64,000 nt of DNA, taken from the NCBI GenBank assembly GCA_018982785.1, contig JAHHEN010000005.1:310001-374000 (forward strand), given 5' to 3'. This document shows, in pieces, positions 1-8,466 of the stretch; the first letter of the stretch is position 1; the number at the start of each line of letters is the position of its first letter. Position numbers and translations under genes: made by a program. The notes under the pieces were generated by a model. It worked only from the letters and a program-made list of their open reading frames with translations. It was not told the DNA's origin and ran no database searches. The stretch comes from Enterococcus innesii. GTDB taxonomy: Bacteria; Bacillota; Bacilli; Lactobacillales; Enterococcaceae.

Positions 1-743
1 GTCAATGGTTCGTCACGACCAACACCATAGGCCGCTTGCTGTACATAGGCACTCATGAAAATGTAGTCGCCTTTTTCCACCGGGAACCACTCATTGTCTA
101 AGTTATACATCCCTTTACCTGACAGTAAGTACGCCCCGTGTTCTTGGTAGTGGGTCTCAATGTAGCCATGACTTGCCCCTGGTTCAAAGGAAAGGATATG
201 GATATTCATGTCAAAGCCCAACTCTTTCGGTAAGAAATCCCAAAGCAAGACGTCTGCCATCCCTTCGTATTGGATCGGTGTCAACTCTGAAAGATTCCCC
301 ACTACTTTGTAGGATTGGTGATTTTCTAACGGTTGGTAACGCTTCTTATACAAGAACACTTCTGTCGCTTCTTCTTGGAGATTTTTCATATACAGTTTTT
401 CTCCAGCAGGCAGATAGATATAGCCTCCGTCCGTCAATGTATGGGTTTCTTTGCCATCACTTACTTCCAGTTTGCCCGAGATGACATACAAGAAACTCTC
501 GATCTCTGGACCGCCGAAGCCCAATTGGTTGGCGCCATCTTTTTTGAATGAAATGATGTAATCGACAAAAGATGCCCCTAATTTTGGTGTGCCGAGTATC
601 GAACATTCACAGTTTTCAAAGCCTGGAATGACATTATTCACTAACCCATCATGCGGCAAGATCGCAAAATTATTTTTTCTAATGACTGCTCGTGATTGCA
701 ACAATCCATCTAAATAGCCCGTATTATTATTTTTATATCCCAT
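1..743 (-). CDS. allE: (S)-ureidoglycine aminohydrolase, 3' end cut by window edge
   Basis: Bicupin enzyme of purine/allantoin catabolism that releases ammonia from (S)-ureidoglycine to give (S)-ureidoglycolate. Reading from an ATG at 743 gives an open frame to the window edge, about 247 residues of a family near 260, so only the last few residues are missing. Visible family features are the N-terminal stretch beginning [18 protein letters not shown], an early segment [12 protein letters not shown], a first cupin around residues 60-110 ([17 protein letters not shown]) and a second cupin near residues 185-240 ([18 protein letters not shown], then LLSGKG). It begins 15 bases downstream of allC, so the two are co-transcribed and act in sequence on allantoin breakdown products. 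Identification rests on recognisable family sequence; the product is soluble and cytoplasmic. Confidence 0.88.
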   Translation of the reverse strand, partial: MGYKNNNTGYLDGLLQSRAVIRKNNFAILPHDGLVNNVIPGFENCECSILGTPKLGASFVDYIISFKKDGANQLGFGGPEIESFLYVISGKLEVSDGKETHTLTDGGYIYLPAGEKLYMKNLQEEATEVFLYKKRYQPLENHQSYKVVGNLSELTPIQYEGMADVLLWDFLPKELGFDMNIHILSFEPGASHGYIETHYQEHGAYLLSGKGMYNLDNEWFPVEKGDYIFMSAYVQQAAYGVGRDEPL

Positions 744-758
744 GTGTGTCCCTGCTTT

Positions 759-1988
759 CTATTCTTTGTATGCTAGCTCGTAAAGGGAAGCTGCTAAAAC
801 TTCAACCCCAGCTACTAAATCTTCGATAGTCGTTGCTTCGGCTGGGTTGTGGCTAATCCCATCAATACTTGGTACAAACAGCATCGCAGTTGGAAAATGT
901 GGTGCAATGATTTGGGAATCATGCCCCGCCCCACTATGCATGACTTTGTAGCGTTTGCCAGTTTGCTTCACCGCGTGTTCCACCGTGGCAACGATCGTCT
1001 CGTCCATCGGCACAGGGCGTTCATCCATCCATAGATCCATCTCCACTGTCAAGTCATGCTCTTGGGCGATCATTTGAATGATCTGTTCTGCTTCAGCAGT
1101 AAAGGCATCCAATAGCTGCCCATCAGTATGGCGACAATCCATCGTAAACAACACTTCACCAGGAACCACGTTGACCGTATTCGGTTTTGGCTCAACTTTA
1201 CCGAATGTCACTACTAATGGATCCCCAAGCTCTAAGCCACGGTCGATCACTGCGGCACACATTTTGGCAAAACCATACACAGCATCTTGGCGATAGCCCA
1301 TCGGTGTGGTTCCTGCATGATTGGCTTGTCCTTTTAAGACAAAGGTGTAGCGCTTTTGACCAGCGATACTATTGACGACACCGATCTGCAAATTTTCTTT
1401 TTCTAAAACACTGCCTTGTTCGATATGGATTTCCACGAAGGCTTTGATGTCTGATCGAACCGGTTCTTGTGGGTCGCGAAAATCAAAGCCTTGGCGTTGC
1501 ATCTCTGCCACGAAGCGATTGCCTTCAAAATCTGCGATCGCTTCAACATCGGCTTTTTTGGCCTCTCCGACAAAGTTTTTACTTCCCCAAAAAACGGTTG
1601 GAAAACGACTGCCTTCTTCTTCTGCCATTGAGATGACTTCCAAGGAGCGTAAAGGTTGCCCATAGGTCTCTTTTAAATACTTGATCGCTAAAGCAGCAGC
1701 AACGACTCCGTATTGACCGTCTAATGTGCCACCGTTGACGACGGTATCGATATGTGACCCTGAAAGAATCGTTTCTTCTGGAAACTGGCTGCCTTCCATT
1801 CTGCCGAAGAGATTGCCGACTGCATCATAGGACGTCGTTAAGCCAGTTTCTTTTAATTGTTTTTCTACAAATGATTGCGCTTCTTTCCATGAATCGGTAT
1901 AAAGCAGTCTAGTCATTCCTCCAGTTGGATCACTCCCAATCTGAGATAGTGCATCGATCATTGCCGCTACTTCTTTTTTCAACTCCAT
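759..1988 (-). CDS. allC: Allantoate amidohydrolase (M20 family)
   Basis: Metal-dependent amidohydrolase that turns allantoate into (S)-ureidoglycine, CO2 and ammonia. The 409-residue length is normal for the AllC/hydantoinase-carbamoylase branch of M20 peptidases. Metal-ligand motifs are in order: GSHIDTV near residue 80, DGQYGV shortly after, EEEGSRFP near 125, the dimerisation and substrate segment EIHIEQGS near 190, and the C-terminal GAGHDSQ motif near 355. The start is fixed by an AAAGGAGG ribosome binding site just upstream. Together with allE it forms a minus-strand operon. The close homologue N-carbamoyl-L-amino-acid hydrolase is the main alternative, but the allE neighbour decides for AllC. 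A possible catabolite-control site lies upstream (2019-2032). Confidence 0.9.
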   Translation of the reverse strand: MELKKEVAAMIDALSQIGSDPTGGMTRLLYTDSWKEAQSFVEKQLKETGLTTSYDAVGNLFGRMEGSQFPEETILSGSHIDTVVNGGTLDGQYGVVAAALAIKYLKETYGQPLRSLEVISMAEEEGSRFPTVFWGSKNFVGEAKKADVEAIADFEGNRFVAEMQRQGFDFRDPQEPVRSDIKAFVEIHIEQGSVLEKENLQIGVVNSIAGQKRYTFVLKGQANHAGTTPMGYRQDAVYGFAKMCAAVIDRGLELGDPLVVTFGKVEPKPNTVNVVPGEVLFTMDCRHTDGQLLDAFTAEAEQIIQMIAQEHDLTVEMDLWMDERPVPMDETIVATVEHAVKQTGKRYKVMHSGAGHDSQIIAPHFPTAMLFVPSIDGISHNPAEATTIEDLVAGVEVLAASLYELAYKE

Positions 1989-2018
1989 TGTTCTGCCTCC
2001 TTTAATTTATACGGTTAT

Positions 2019-2032
2019 TGTAAGCGTGTTAC
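2019..2032 (-). promoter_or_regulatory. Possible cre (CcpA) site upstream of allC
   Basis: TGTAAGCGTGTTAC matches the left half of the cre consensus (TGTAARCG) exactly; the right half is poor. It lies about 30 bases upstream of the allC start, where a repressor site would be expected. Motif match only. Confidence 0.35.
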
Positions 2033-2157
2033 TGACGGACATCATTGTTCACTTTCGACAAAACCGTTTCTATTTTTAGTCATAACGCTGTTTTCTAAAC
2101 CGCTTCCTTCTCCTATACTCTTCCTTATACTATCGAAGAAGAGAAAGGAAGAAAACA

Positions 2158-3030
2158 ATGGTTTATCCTAAAAATGCCTTTGCGCAAACAGAAAAAATCC
2201 AATTTGACACCTACGGCACTTTGCCGTTAGAAGTGACGATCCTAAAAGCAGCGCAGCCTCGGATCAGCCTTTTGTATTTTCATGGTGGTGGCTTCCTCTA
2301 TGGTCAGCGAGAAGACCTTCCGCAGGATTATGCCCACCAATTGCTGGCTGCCGGTGTTAGCCTTTACCTGTTCGATTATCCACTGGCTCCCGAAGTAGCG
2401 CTGAACGACATTTACCTTCATACAAAAAAGGCAGTGGAATGGTTTTTGACAGAGGGCTGGCACTTCAGCGGCGTTGGTGCAAATGAGTACATTCTATTCG
2501 GTCGCTCCGCCGGCGGTTTTTTAGCGACCTTACTGACCGCACGCACAAAGCACTCGGAGCAAAAGGGCTTGATCCGATTTTACGGTTACCAAGAGTTGTT
2601 TTGTAAAGAATTTTTGCAGCCGGCGCGCTTTTACACACAATTTCCGAAAGTCCCACCACTCGCCGCTGAAGCCATGATCGAAAGCCAACCTATCACCCAC
2701 GGCACGCTAGAAAAACGATTCCCTTTGTACCTTTCCGCACGTCAATATGGCAACTGGCAGCGTTATTTAGGGAATCGGGAACAGCTAGCAGCCTTGGCGA
2801 TTCCTGCTGCCGCTTACCAAGACTTTCCTCCTTGCTTTGTCGTTCATTGCAAAAAAGATCCAGATGTTCCCTTTAGCGCATCCGAAGCTTTCGCTGCACA
2901 AGTCCCCCATGCCAAAACACTTTGGCTCGACTTAGATCAGCATGACTTTGATCGGACACCAAATGCGATCGCTGATGAGTGCTATCGAGAGATGATTTCA
3001 TGGCTCCTTTTAACAATAGAGAAAAATTAA
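2158..3030 (+). CDS. Alpha/beta hydrolase (HSL/fold-3 type esterase)
   Basis: A 290-residue cytoplasmic hydrolase. The oxyanion-hole motif HGGGFLYG is near residue 41 and the nucleophile elbow GRSAGG (Ser) near residue 118. The likely acid is the Asp of KKDPDVP near 243 and the catalytic His is in DQHDFD near 264, giving a full Ser-Asp-His triad. This is the hormone-sensitive-lipase/alpha-beta-hydrolase-3 arrangement; the substrate, probably a small ester, cannot be read from sequence. The ATG at 2158 follows an AAAGGAAG ribosome binding site. It is one of only three plus-strand genes, transcribed divergently from allC and convergent with tkt, with which it shares a terminator. It may be unrelated to allantoin metabolism. 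Confidence 0.8.
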   Translation: MVYPKNAFAQTEKIQFDTYGTLPLEVTILKAAQPRISLLYFHGGGFLYGQREDLPQDYAHQLLAAGVSLYLFDYPLAPEVALNDIYLHTKKAVEWFLTEGWHFSGVGANEYILFGRSAGGFLATLLTARTKHSEQKGLIRFYGYQELFCKEFLQPARFYTQFPKVPPLAAEAMIESQPITHGTLEKRFPLYLSARQYGNWQRYLGNREQLAALAIPAAAYQDFPPCFVVHCKKDPDVPFSASEAFAAQVPHAKTLWLDLDQHDFDRTPNAIADECYREMISWLLLTIEKN

Positions 3031-3062
3031 GCGCAGATTTAGCCATGCGTCTTTAGTAAACA

Positions 3063-3112
3063 AAAACAGGCGATCTTCAAAGGAGTGTTCCCTCTAAAGA
3101 TCGCCTGTTTTT
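3063..3112. terminator. Bidirectional rho-independent terminator
   Basis: Arms AAAACAGGCGATCTT and AAGATCGCCTGTTTT form a perfect stem flanked by A-run and T-run, so it can end both the hydrolase gene (+) and tkt (-). Confidence 0.9.
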
Positions 3113-3115
3113 TGA

Positions 3116-5119
3116 TTATAGTGAGTTGAAGGTATTCACGACATTCTCAACACTGAAGCCGAATTCCGCTAAGACTTTGTCACCAGGTGCGGATGCACCG
3201 AAATGATCGATCGCGATCATTTTTCCATGGCAGCCAGTGTAACGTTCCCAACCAAATGGGGAAGCCGCTTCGATCGCTACCCGTTTCTTCACTGCTTTTG
3301 GCAAGACACTTTCTTTGTATTCTGAGCTTTGGACTTCAAACAGATCAAAGCTTGGTAAGGAGACCACCGATACGTCGATGCCTTCTTCTGCCAATTTAGC
3401 TTGTGCTTGGACCGCAAGATTCACTTCAGAACCTGTGGCGATCAAAATACCCGCTGGTGTTTCACCGGCTTGTTTTGAAATCACATAGCCACCTTTTGCG
3501 ACATTTTCATCCGCACCGGTTTGCGTGCCTTCGATCACTGGTAGGTTTTGTCGACTTAAGACTAAGACCGTTGGCTTATCGGTTGTTGTCATGGCCAGTT
3601 TCCAAGCAGCACGGGTTTCATTGACGTCTGCTGGACGAATCACTTGGACATTTGGCATGCAACGGACGCTAGCTAATTGTTCGATCGGCTCGTGGGTCGG
3701 TCCATCTTCTCCAACCGCCACGGAGTCATGCGTCAAGACATAGATCACAGGCGCATGCTGGATCGCAGACAAGCGCACCGCTGGACGCAAGTAATCAACG
3801 AAGACGAAGAAGGTTCCACCATAGATTCGCGTACCGCCATGCAATTGGATCCCGTTCATCGCTGCCGCCATCGCAAATTCTCGGACACCAAACCAAATGT
3901 TGCGGCCTTCGTATTGGCCAGGCTCAAAGTCTTTTTCTGCTGCCACCATCGTGTTGTTGGAACCAGAAAGGTCAGCCGATCCGCCCCATAAGCTAGGTAC
4001 GGCTTTGGACAACGCTTGGATCATCTCTTTGCTGGATACCCGGCTAGCTTGTGAGCTGCCAACTTCGTAGCTTGGTAATGCTGCATCCCAATCTGCTGGC
4101 AATTCACCCGCAAAGGCTTGTTTGAATTGCGCCGCAAGTTCTGGGTAGACTGTTTCATAGGCACGGAAGGTTTCGTTCCAAGCTGCTTCAGCTTTTTGCC
4201 CTTCATCGATCATGGTTTCTTTGAAGCGCGCAGCAACTTCGTCAGGTACAGTAAATTCTGGGTATTCCCAGCCATAAATCGCTTTGGCTGCAGAAATGCC
4301 TTCGGCACCGATCGGCGCACCATGGACGGCAGAGGTGCCTTGATTTGGCGCACCGTATCCGATCACAGTCTTGATTTCGATCAAGGTTGGTTTGTCGCTT
4401 TCAGCTTTTGCTTCGTCGATTGCTTTTGAGATCGCTTCTAAATCATTGCCGTCTTCAACGAGAATGTGTTGCCAGCCATACGCCTCAAAACGCGCACCGA
4501 CATTTTCTGTAAAGGCTTTTGAGGTCGGACCATCTAGGGAGATGTCATTTGAATCGTACAAGACGATCAGTTTGTCTAATTTCATGTGACCCGCCATGGA
4601 TGCAGCTTCTTGCGAAACACCTTCCATCAAGTCCCCATCGCCACATAAGGCATAGGTATAGTGATCAATGACTTGATACTTGTCGCGATTGTAGGTTGCC
4701 GCCAAGTGGGCTTCGGCCATCGCCATACCGACTGCCATAGCGATCCCTTGTCCTAAAGGTCCAGTGGTTGCTTCCACGCCATCTGTGTGATCGACTTCTG
4801 GATGTCCTGGCGTGCGGCTATCCCATTGACGGAAGTTTTTTAGATCCTCAATGGTCACATCGTAACCAGACACGTGCAACAAGCTGTACAATAGCGCCGA
4901 ACCATGTCCAGCAGACAAAACAAAGCGGTCACGATCCACCCAGTTGCGAGAAGTCGTTGGATTGACTTTCAAGTGTTTGGTCCACAAGGCATAGGCCATG
5001 GGTGCTGCCCCCATCGGTAATCCCGGATGTCCTGAATTGGCTTTTTGTACAGCTTCGATACTTAATGTACGAAGGGTGTTCACTCCTAATTGATCGATTT
5101 TATCAAATAGTTTTTTCAA
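3116..5119 (-). CDS. tkt: Transketolase
   Basis: Thiamine-diphosphate enzyme of the non-oxidative pentose phosphate pathway, moving two-carbon units between ketose and aldose phosphates. The 667-residue length is standard. Visible features are the N-terminal substrate loop ([14 protein letters not shown] near 30), the thiamine-diphosphate motif GDGDLMEG near 155 followed by [10 protein letters not shown], the pyrimidine-domain segment with [14 protein letters not shown], and the transketolase signature [14 protein letters not shown] near 470. The start follows AAAGGAGGC. It lies 166 bases downstream of an AlsE-type epimerase gene, from which it is separated by a long inverted repeat, so it may be partly co-transcribed with the sugar PTS operon and handle its phosphorylated product. 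Another tkt copy elsewhere in the genome is possible. Confidence 0.95.
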   Translation of the reverse strand: MKKLFDKIDQLGVNTLRTLSIEAVQKANSGHPGLPMGAAPMAYALWTKHLKVNPTTSRNWVDRDRFVLSAGHGSALLYSLLHVSGYDVTIEDLKNFRQWDSRTPGHPEVDHTDGVEATTGPLGQGIAMAVGMAMAEAHLAATYNRDKYQVIDHYTYALCGDGDLMEGVSQEAASMAGHMKLDKLIVLYDSNDISLDGPTSKAFTENVGARFEAYGWQHILVEDGNDLEAISKAIDEAKAESDKPTLIEIKTVIGYGAPNQGTSAVHGAPIGAEGISAAKAIYGWEYPEFTVPDEVAARFKETMIDEGQKAEAAWNETFRAYETVYPELAAQFKQAFAGELPADWDAALPSYEVGSSQASRVSSKEMIQALSKAVPSLWGGSADLSGSNNTMVAAEKDFEPGQYEGRNIWFGVREFAMAAAMNGIQLHGGTRIYGGTFFVFVDYLRPAVRLSAIQHAPVIYVLTHDSVAVGEDGPTHEPIEQLASVRCMPNVQVIRPADVNETRAAWKLAMTTTDKPTVLVLSRQNLPVIEGTQTGADENVAKGGYVISKQAGETPAGILIATGSEVNLAVQAQAKLAEEGIDVSVVSLPSFDLFEVQSSEYKESVLPKAVKKRVAIEAASPFGWERYTGCHGKMIAIDHFGASAPGDKVLAEFGFSVENVVNTFNSL

Positions 5120-5181
5120 TTAAATTGCCTCCTTTACTTTCTTCAGCCAGCATGTTTCTATTCACTGCCTTTTCACAATAG

Positions 5182-5270
5182 AAAAGAACCGGACGTCCAA
5201 AGTTTACTGGCTAATAGGCAACGAATGCTCCTCTTTTTAACAGTCCTAACTTTGGTCGTCCGGTTCTTTT
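5182..5270. repeat. Long inverted repeat between alsE and tkt (terminator or attenuator)
   Basis: Left arm 5182-5204 and right arm 5248-5270 are complementary over 23 bases with a single mismatch, separated by a 43-base loop. Both outer ends run into short T-rich stretches (TTCTTTT), so it could stop transcription on either strand. It fills most of the gap between the epimerase gene and tkt. Confidence 0.75.
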
Positions 5271-5284
5271 GCTTTCGGCTTTGC

Positions 5285-5977
5285 TCAGCTGCTCAAAATT
5301 TTTCCAGTCATTTCTTGATAATCTGCGACCATGATCGACCATGCTTTGGCAATGTCGTCATCTAAACCAAACAATCCACTGCGTCCGACAATATAGATGT
5401 CTGGATTGGCTTCATCGATCCGTTTGAAGGATTTCCGATTGGAGGAACCGTCCATTTCAATGACATAGTGATAGTCGTATTCTTCCCGTAATTCCCGCAG
5501 TTCAACAATTTTATCTAACGCCCCTTCAATAAAGCGTTGGCCCGCAAACCCTGGATCAACCGTCATGATCGTGACTTTATCCAAAAGATCGATATAAGGC
5601 AAAATGACCGATACTGGCGTTTCAGGATTTAAAACGATCCCGGCTTTTAATCCAGCATCATGGATTTGATCGATCAGACGAAATGCTAATCCATCCAAAA
5701 CCTCAGCGTGCATACAGATCCATTCACAGTTGATATCGATCAGCTGCTGCACCCAAAAAGCAGGTTCAGTGACCATCAAATGAGCGGACAGAGGCAACGT
5801 ACTGATTTTGCGGACCTCTTGAATAAACCATGGGGATAGGGAAATATTGGGTACGTAATGACCATCCATAATATCAATATGATAGGAGTCCACTTGGTCA
5901 TTCAAAAAAGTGATTTGTTCTTTAAATTTATCTAGATCCATCGTCATCAATGACGGTGAAAATTCAACTTTGTTCAT
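5285..5977 (-). CDS. alsE: D-allulose-6-phosphate 3-epimerase-like (ribulose-phosphate epimerase family)
   Basis: TIM-barrel epimerase of about 230 residues. Metal and catalytic motifs are all present: SPSLM at the N-terminus, HIDIMDGHYVPN near 35, HLMV near 68, LNPETP near 140, MTVDPGFAGQ near 165 and EMDGSSN near 200. It resembles E. coli AlsE (MDL near residue 10, TLSP-like segment after VPN, LNPETP) more than housekeeping Rpe. I chose the ATG at 5977 because GAGGAGAAAGGA precedes it; a start 21 bases upstream has no such site. It is the last gene of the PTS operon, so its likely job is to convert the imported ketose phosphate into a central-pathway sugar phosphate. Another ketose-phosphate specificity is possible. 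Confidence 0.78.
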   Translation of the reverse strand: MNKVEFSPSLMTMDLDKFKEQITFLNDQVDSYHIDIMDGHYVPNISLSPWFIQEVRKISTLPLSAHLMVTEPAFWVQQLIDINCEWICMHAEVLDGLAFRLIDQIHDAGLKAGIVLNPETPVSVILPYIDLLDKVTIMTVDPGFAGQRFIEGALDKIVELRELREEYDYHYVIEMDGSSNRKSFKRIDEANPDIYIVGRSGLFGLDDDIAKAWSIMVADYQEMTGKILSS

Positions 5978-6047
5978 AGACTTATCCTTTCTCCTCAATC
6001 AGTCTTCTACTGAGAGGAACGACTCTTCTTCCAATTGAATCGCTTTT

Positions 6048-7148
6048 TTAGAAAATTTGAATATCATCTAAATCGATTTCTTCTTCTTCCACTTCTGCTT
6101 GTACGGCTACTTGTTCTTCAGTGACATTTTTCTTAATCAAAGCCAAGGTGATCCCAGTCACTACTATATTTACCAGCAAAGCTACTGCCCCAGCCCATGG
6201 ACGAGTCATGGTCGGCAGCATCAGCACACCACCAAACGGTACCGTTGCATCTGCTCCTAAGACCATTGAAACAGCCCCGCCAGCAGCGCCGCCAATAGCT
6301 GTTGCGATCAGCCCTCGGACGATATCGTTCATAACGATTGGGATCACCCCTTCAACGATATTGATCACACCCATTGGTACGGCAGATTTTAACGTTTCCA
6401 CTTCTACAGGCGTATAGATGTTTTTGCCGAACAGTTTTGCAATAAAGAATGCTAAACCAAAGCCGATCGGTGTTGCAGTATTGACTAATTGCAGTGCAGT
6501 GATCGGTCCATTGATCCCTTCTGCTTGCATCGTCAGAACAAAAGCAAAGACCGTTTTATTGATTGGTCCACCATAATCAACGCCGCTCAACAAGCCGATG
6601 ACGGCACCAAAAACCAATAATGAAGAGGAGCCTAAGCTATTTAGTGCGTTCGTCAGTAAGTTCGTAAAGGCAGTGATCGGTGTACCGATAATATAGACCA
6701 TGATCAGACCACCGATCAAAGAGGTCAAAAAGGGAATGATCAATGTCGGCATCAAGCCTTTCGCCCAATTTGGTACTTTAATAAATCGTAAAATAGCAAT
6801 TACTAGATATCCAGCTAAGTAGCCGCCCAAAATTCCCCCAATAAAACCTGCACCAATGGCATTGGCTGTCAAACCAATAATAAACCCTGGCGCGATCCCC
6901 GGTTTTTCGGCAATCGCATAAGAAATTCCTGTCGCAATGACCACTGGAAGCAACCCGAGTCCTGCGCCTCCCATCGTAGCTAAAGCATCCCAAATCGTAA
7001 ATTCACCTGGCACTAGTTGTCCCTGGCTGGTGCCGCCGAAAGCCATGCCAATGGCAATCAAGAATCCGGCACCGCAGACGATTGGAATCAAATAGGAGAT
7101 GGCTGTCAACAAATGTCCTTTTAAATTCAATGCTTTGATTTTTTCCAT
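6048..7148 (-). CDS. PTS fructose-family EIIC membrane component
   Basis: Integral-membrane sugar channel of the phosphotransferase system, 366 residues, with about nine hydrophobic segments. Fructose-family EIIC hallmarks include an N-terminal amphipathic start (MEKIKALNLKGHLLTAIS), the repeated Gly-rich membrane segments GIAPGFIIG and GFIGGILGGYLAGY, and the GVDYGGPINKTVFAF loop used in sugar binding. It ends in an acidic tail. Start ATG at 7148 follows AAGGAGGAAGG. It is separated from EIIB by a short gap and followed by the AlsE-type epimerase. Sugar specificity is not readable from sequence; the neighbouring epimerase suggests allulose or another ketose. Confidence 0.88.
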   Translation of the reverse strand: MEKIKALNLKGHLLTAISYLIPIVCGAGFLIAIGMAFGGTSQGQLVPGEFTIWDALATMGGAGLGLLPVVIATGISYAIAEKPGIAPGFIIGLTANAIGAGFIGGILGGYLAGYLVIAILRFIKVPNWAKGLMPTLIIPFLTSLIGGLIMVYIIGTPITAFTNLLTNALNSLGSSSLLVFGAVIGLLSGVDYGGPINKTVFAFVLTMQAEGINGPITALQLVNTATPIGFGLAFFIAKLFGKNIYTPVEVETLKSAVPMGVINIVEGVIPIVMNDIVRGLIATAIGGAAGGAVSMVLGADATVPFGGVLMLPTMTRPWAGAVALLVNIVVTGITLALIKKNVTEEQVAVQAEVEEEEIDLDDIQIF

Positions 7149-7172
7149 AGTTTCCTTCCTCCTTCGGTTTGC

Positions 7173-7493
7173 TTAGACCGCCTGCTGCTGGACGACCTCT
7201 TTGGCTTTTTCCAACAATTTGCTTGGGGACTTGATGGCAACTTCGGTCGGCACTTGAATGATCCGTTTCCCTTCAAATCGTTCACGTCCTGCTACTTTGA
7301 CGTCAACTGCTAAAATCACGACATCTGCAGCCGCAATCGCTTCAGGTGACAATTCATTTTCACGGCCGATCGTTCCTTGTGTTTCCACATGGATCTCGTA
7401 ACCTGCCTTTTTAGCCGCATTTTCTAACTTTTCTTGCGCAATATAAGTGTGAGCGATCCCTACTGTACATGCACATACGCCGACGATTTTCAT
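7173..7493 (-). CDS. PTS fructose-family EIIB component
   Basis: Small cytoplasmic phosphocarrier, 106 residues. The phosphorylated cysteine is in the motif VGVCACTVGIAHTYIA at the N-terminus, typical of the fructose-specific EIIB family; the GIAHTYIAQE helix and the HVETQG strand that follow are diagnostic. I use the ATG at 7493, which has GGAGGAATTAGTT in front; a longer frame from 7538 would overlap the EIIA gene and lacks a good binding site. It takes phosphate from EIIA (7519-7971) and passes it to the sugar in EIIC. Confidence 0.9.
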   Translation of the reverse strand: MKIVGVCACTVGIAHTYIAQEKLENAAKKAGYEIHVETQGTIGRENELSPEAIAAADVVILAVDVKVAGRERFEGKRIIQVPTEVAIKSPSKLLEKAKEVVQQQAV

Positions 7494-7518
7494 AACTAAT
7501 TCCTCCTTAAATTTTCTG

Positions 7519-7971
7519 TTATCCTTGAAATGCTTCAATCACTTGCTGCGGCTCTTTTGCTTTCAACAAGGCAGCCGTCACCTCGTCATTTCCTAATTTC
7601 CGAGCGAACAAAGAGAGCAGTTTCAAATGCTTTTGCGCCCCTTCCGTGTCATCACCGACGGCAAATAAGATAATTCCTTTCACTCCCTTGCCATCCAACG
7701 TTTCCCAAGGGATTTCTTGTTTTAAAACCCCGATTGCTACGCCGATCTCCTTCACATGAGCACTTTTTCCATGAGGAATGGCAATGTAATTGCCAATACC
7801 TGTTTGACCGACTGCTTCCCGCTCATAGACATCTTTTAAAAATGCTGCCTGATCCGTCAAGTACTCATTGGTATATAAAAGCTGACTCAATTGCTGCAGG
7901 GCTTCTTCTTTAGAAGCTGCCTCCATGTTGGTTTTGATTATTTTTGGATCAATCACTGTTGAAATATCCAT
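7519..7971 (-). CDS. PTS fructose/mannitol-family EIIA component
   Basis: Cytoplasmic phosphocarrier of 150 residues. The active histidine is in TGIGNYIAIPHGKS near residue 68, a clear EIIA-fru/mtl signature, and the later segment FAVGDDTEGAQKHLKLL is typical of the fold. It accepts phosphate from HPr and hands it to EIIB. It sits between a second, frameshifted EIIA gene upstream and EIIB downstream in a single minus-strand operon. Being free-standing rather than fused to EIIB or EIIC, it fits systems whose PRD regulator is tuned by a dedicated EIIA. Confidence 0.9.
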   Translation of the reverse strand: MDISTVIDPKIIKTNMEAASKEEALQQLSQLLYTNEYLTDQAAFLKDVYEREAVGQTGIGNYIAIPHGKSAHVKEIGVAIGVLKQEIPWETLDGKGVKGIILFAVGDDTEGAQKHLKLLSLFARKLGNDEVTAALLKAKEPQQVIEAFQG

Positions 7972-8029
7972 TCGTTTTCCTCCTCTAGTTGATTACCTTT
8001 TGCCTTACTGAATTGACCATTCATTCCTA

Positions 8030-8466
8030 TCAGCCGCATTGGTTGAGAAGGAAGGCTTCGATTTCTTCTTTTGATTTTTCTGCAATGAATTGCAGATTTT
8101 CTTCATAGGCGAAACATTTCATTAAACGGATGACTGCTTGTTTCACCGCGGTTGTTTCGTTAGTCTTCATCAGGATCGCAAAAATCGTTTTTGCTTGCAG
8201 CGTTCCCTGCCAAAGGACTTCTTCACCTCTGACGAGGACGATTCCACTTTTTTCACCACAGCACTTTCAATGTGCGGTAGCGCAAAATCTTCAGCAATCA
8301 TCGTATTGCCGCTCGCTTCTCGGGCCTGCAGTGCTTCAAATAGCAGGATTTTGCTCTCCGTCAGCCCGATTGTTTGGCTAACAACTGCAATCTTCCTTAA
8401 AACATCGACTTTCGTCTCTCCAGCTTCTGTTGAAACTAAAGTAAGAGACAAAGGGAATTTAGTCAT
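8030..8466 (-). CDS. Second EIIA-fru/mtl-like protein, frameshifted as given
   Basis: An EIIA-type domain encoded right behind the PRD regulator. The frame from 8466 reads well to the active-site segment AEDFALPHIES (His near residue 62) and then goes astray at a run of six A (minus strand) at 8248-8253. Adding one A restores a typical ending, with GIVLVRGEEVLWQG, then KTIFAILMKTNET and a stop at 8030, giving about 145 residues. In MtlR-type regulators an EIIA-like domain is normally the C-terminal part of the regulator; here it is a separate gene overlapping the regulator by 8 bases, so it probably serves as a regulatory phosphate acceptor. The break may be a sequencing error; slippage on the A run would also restore the frame. 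Confidence 0.75.
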
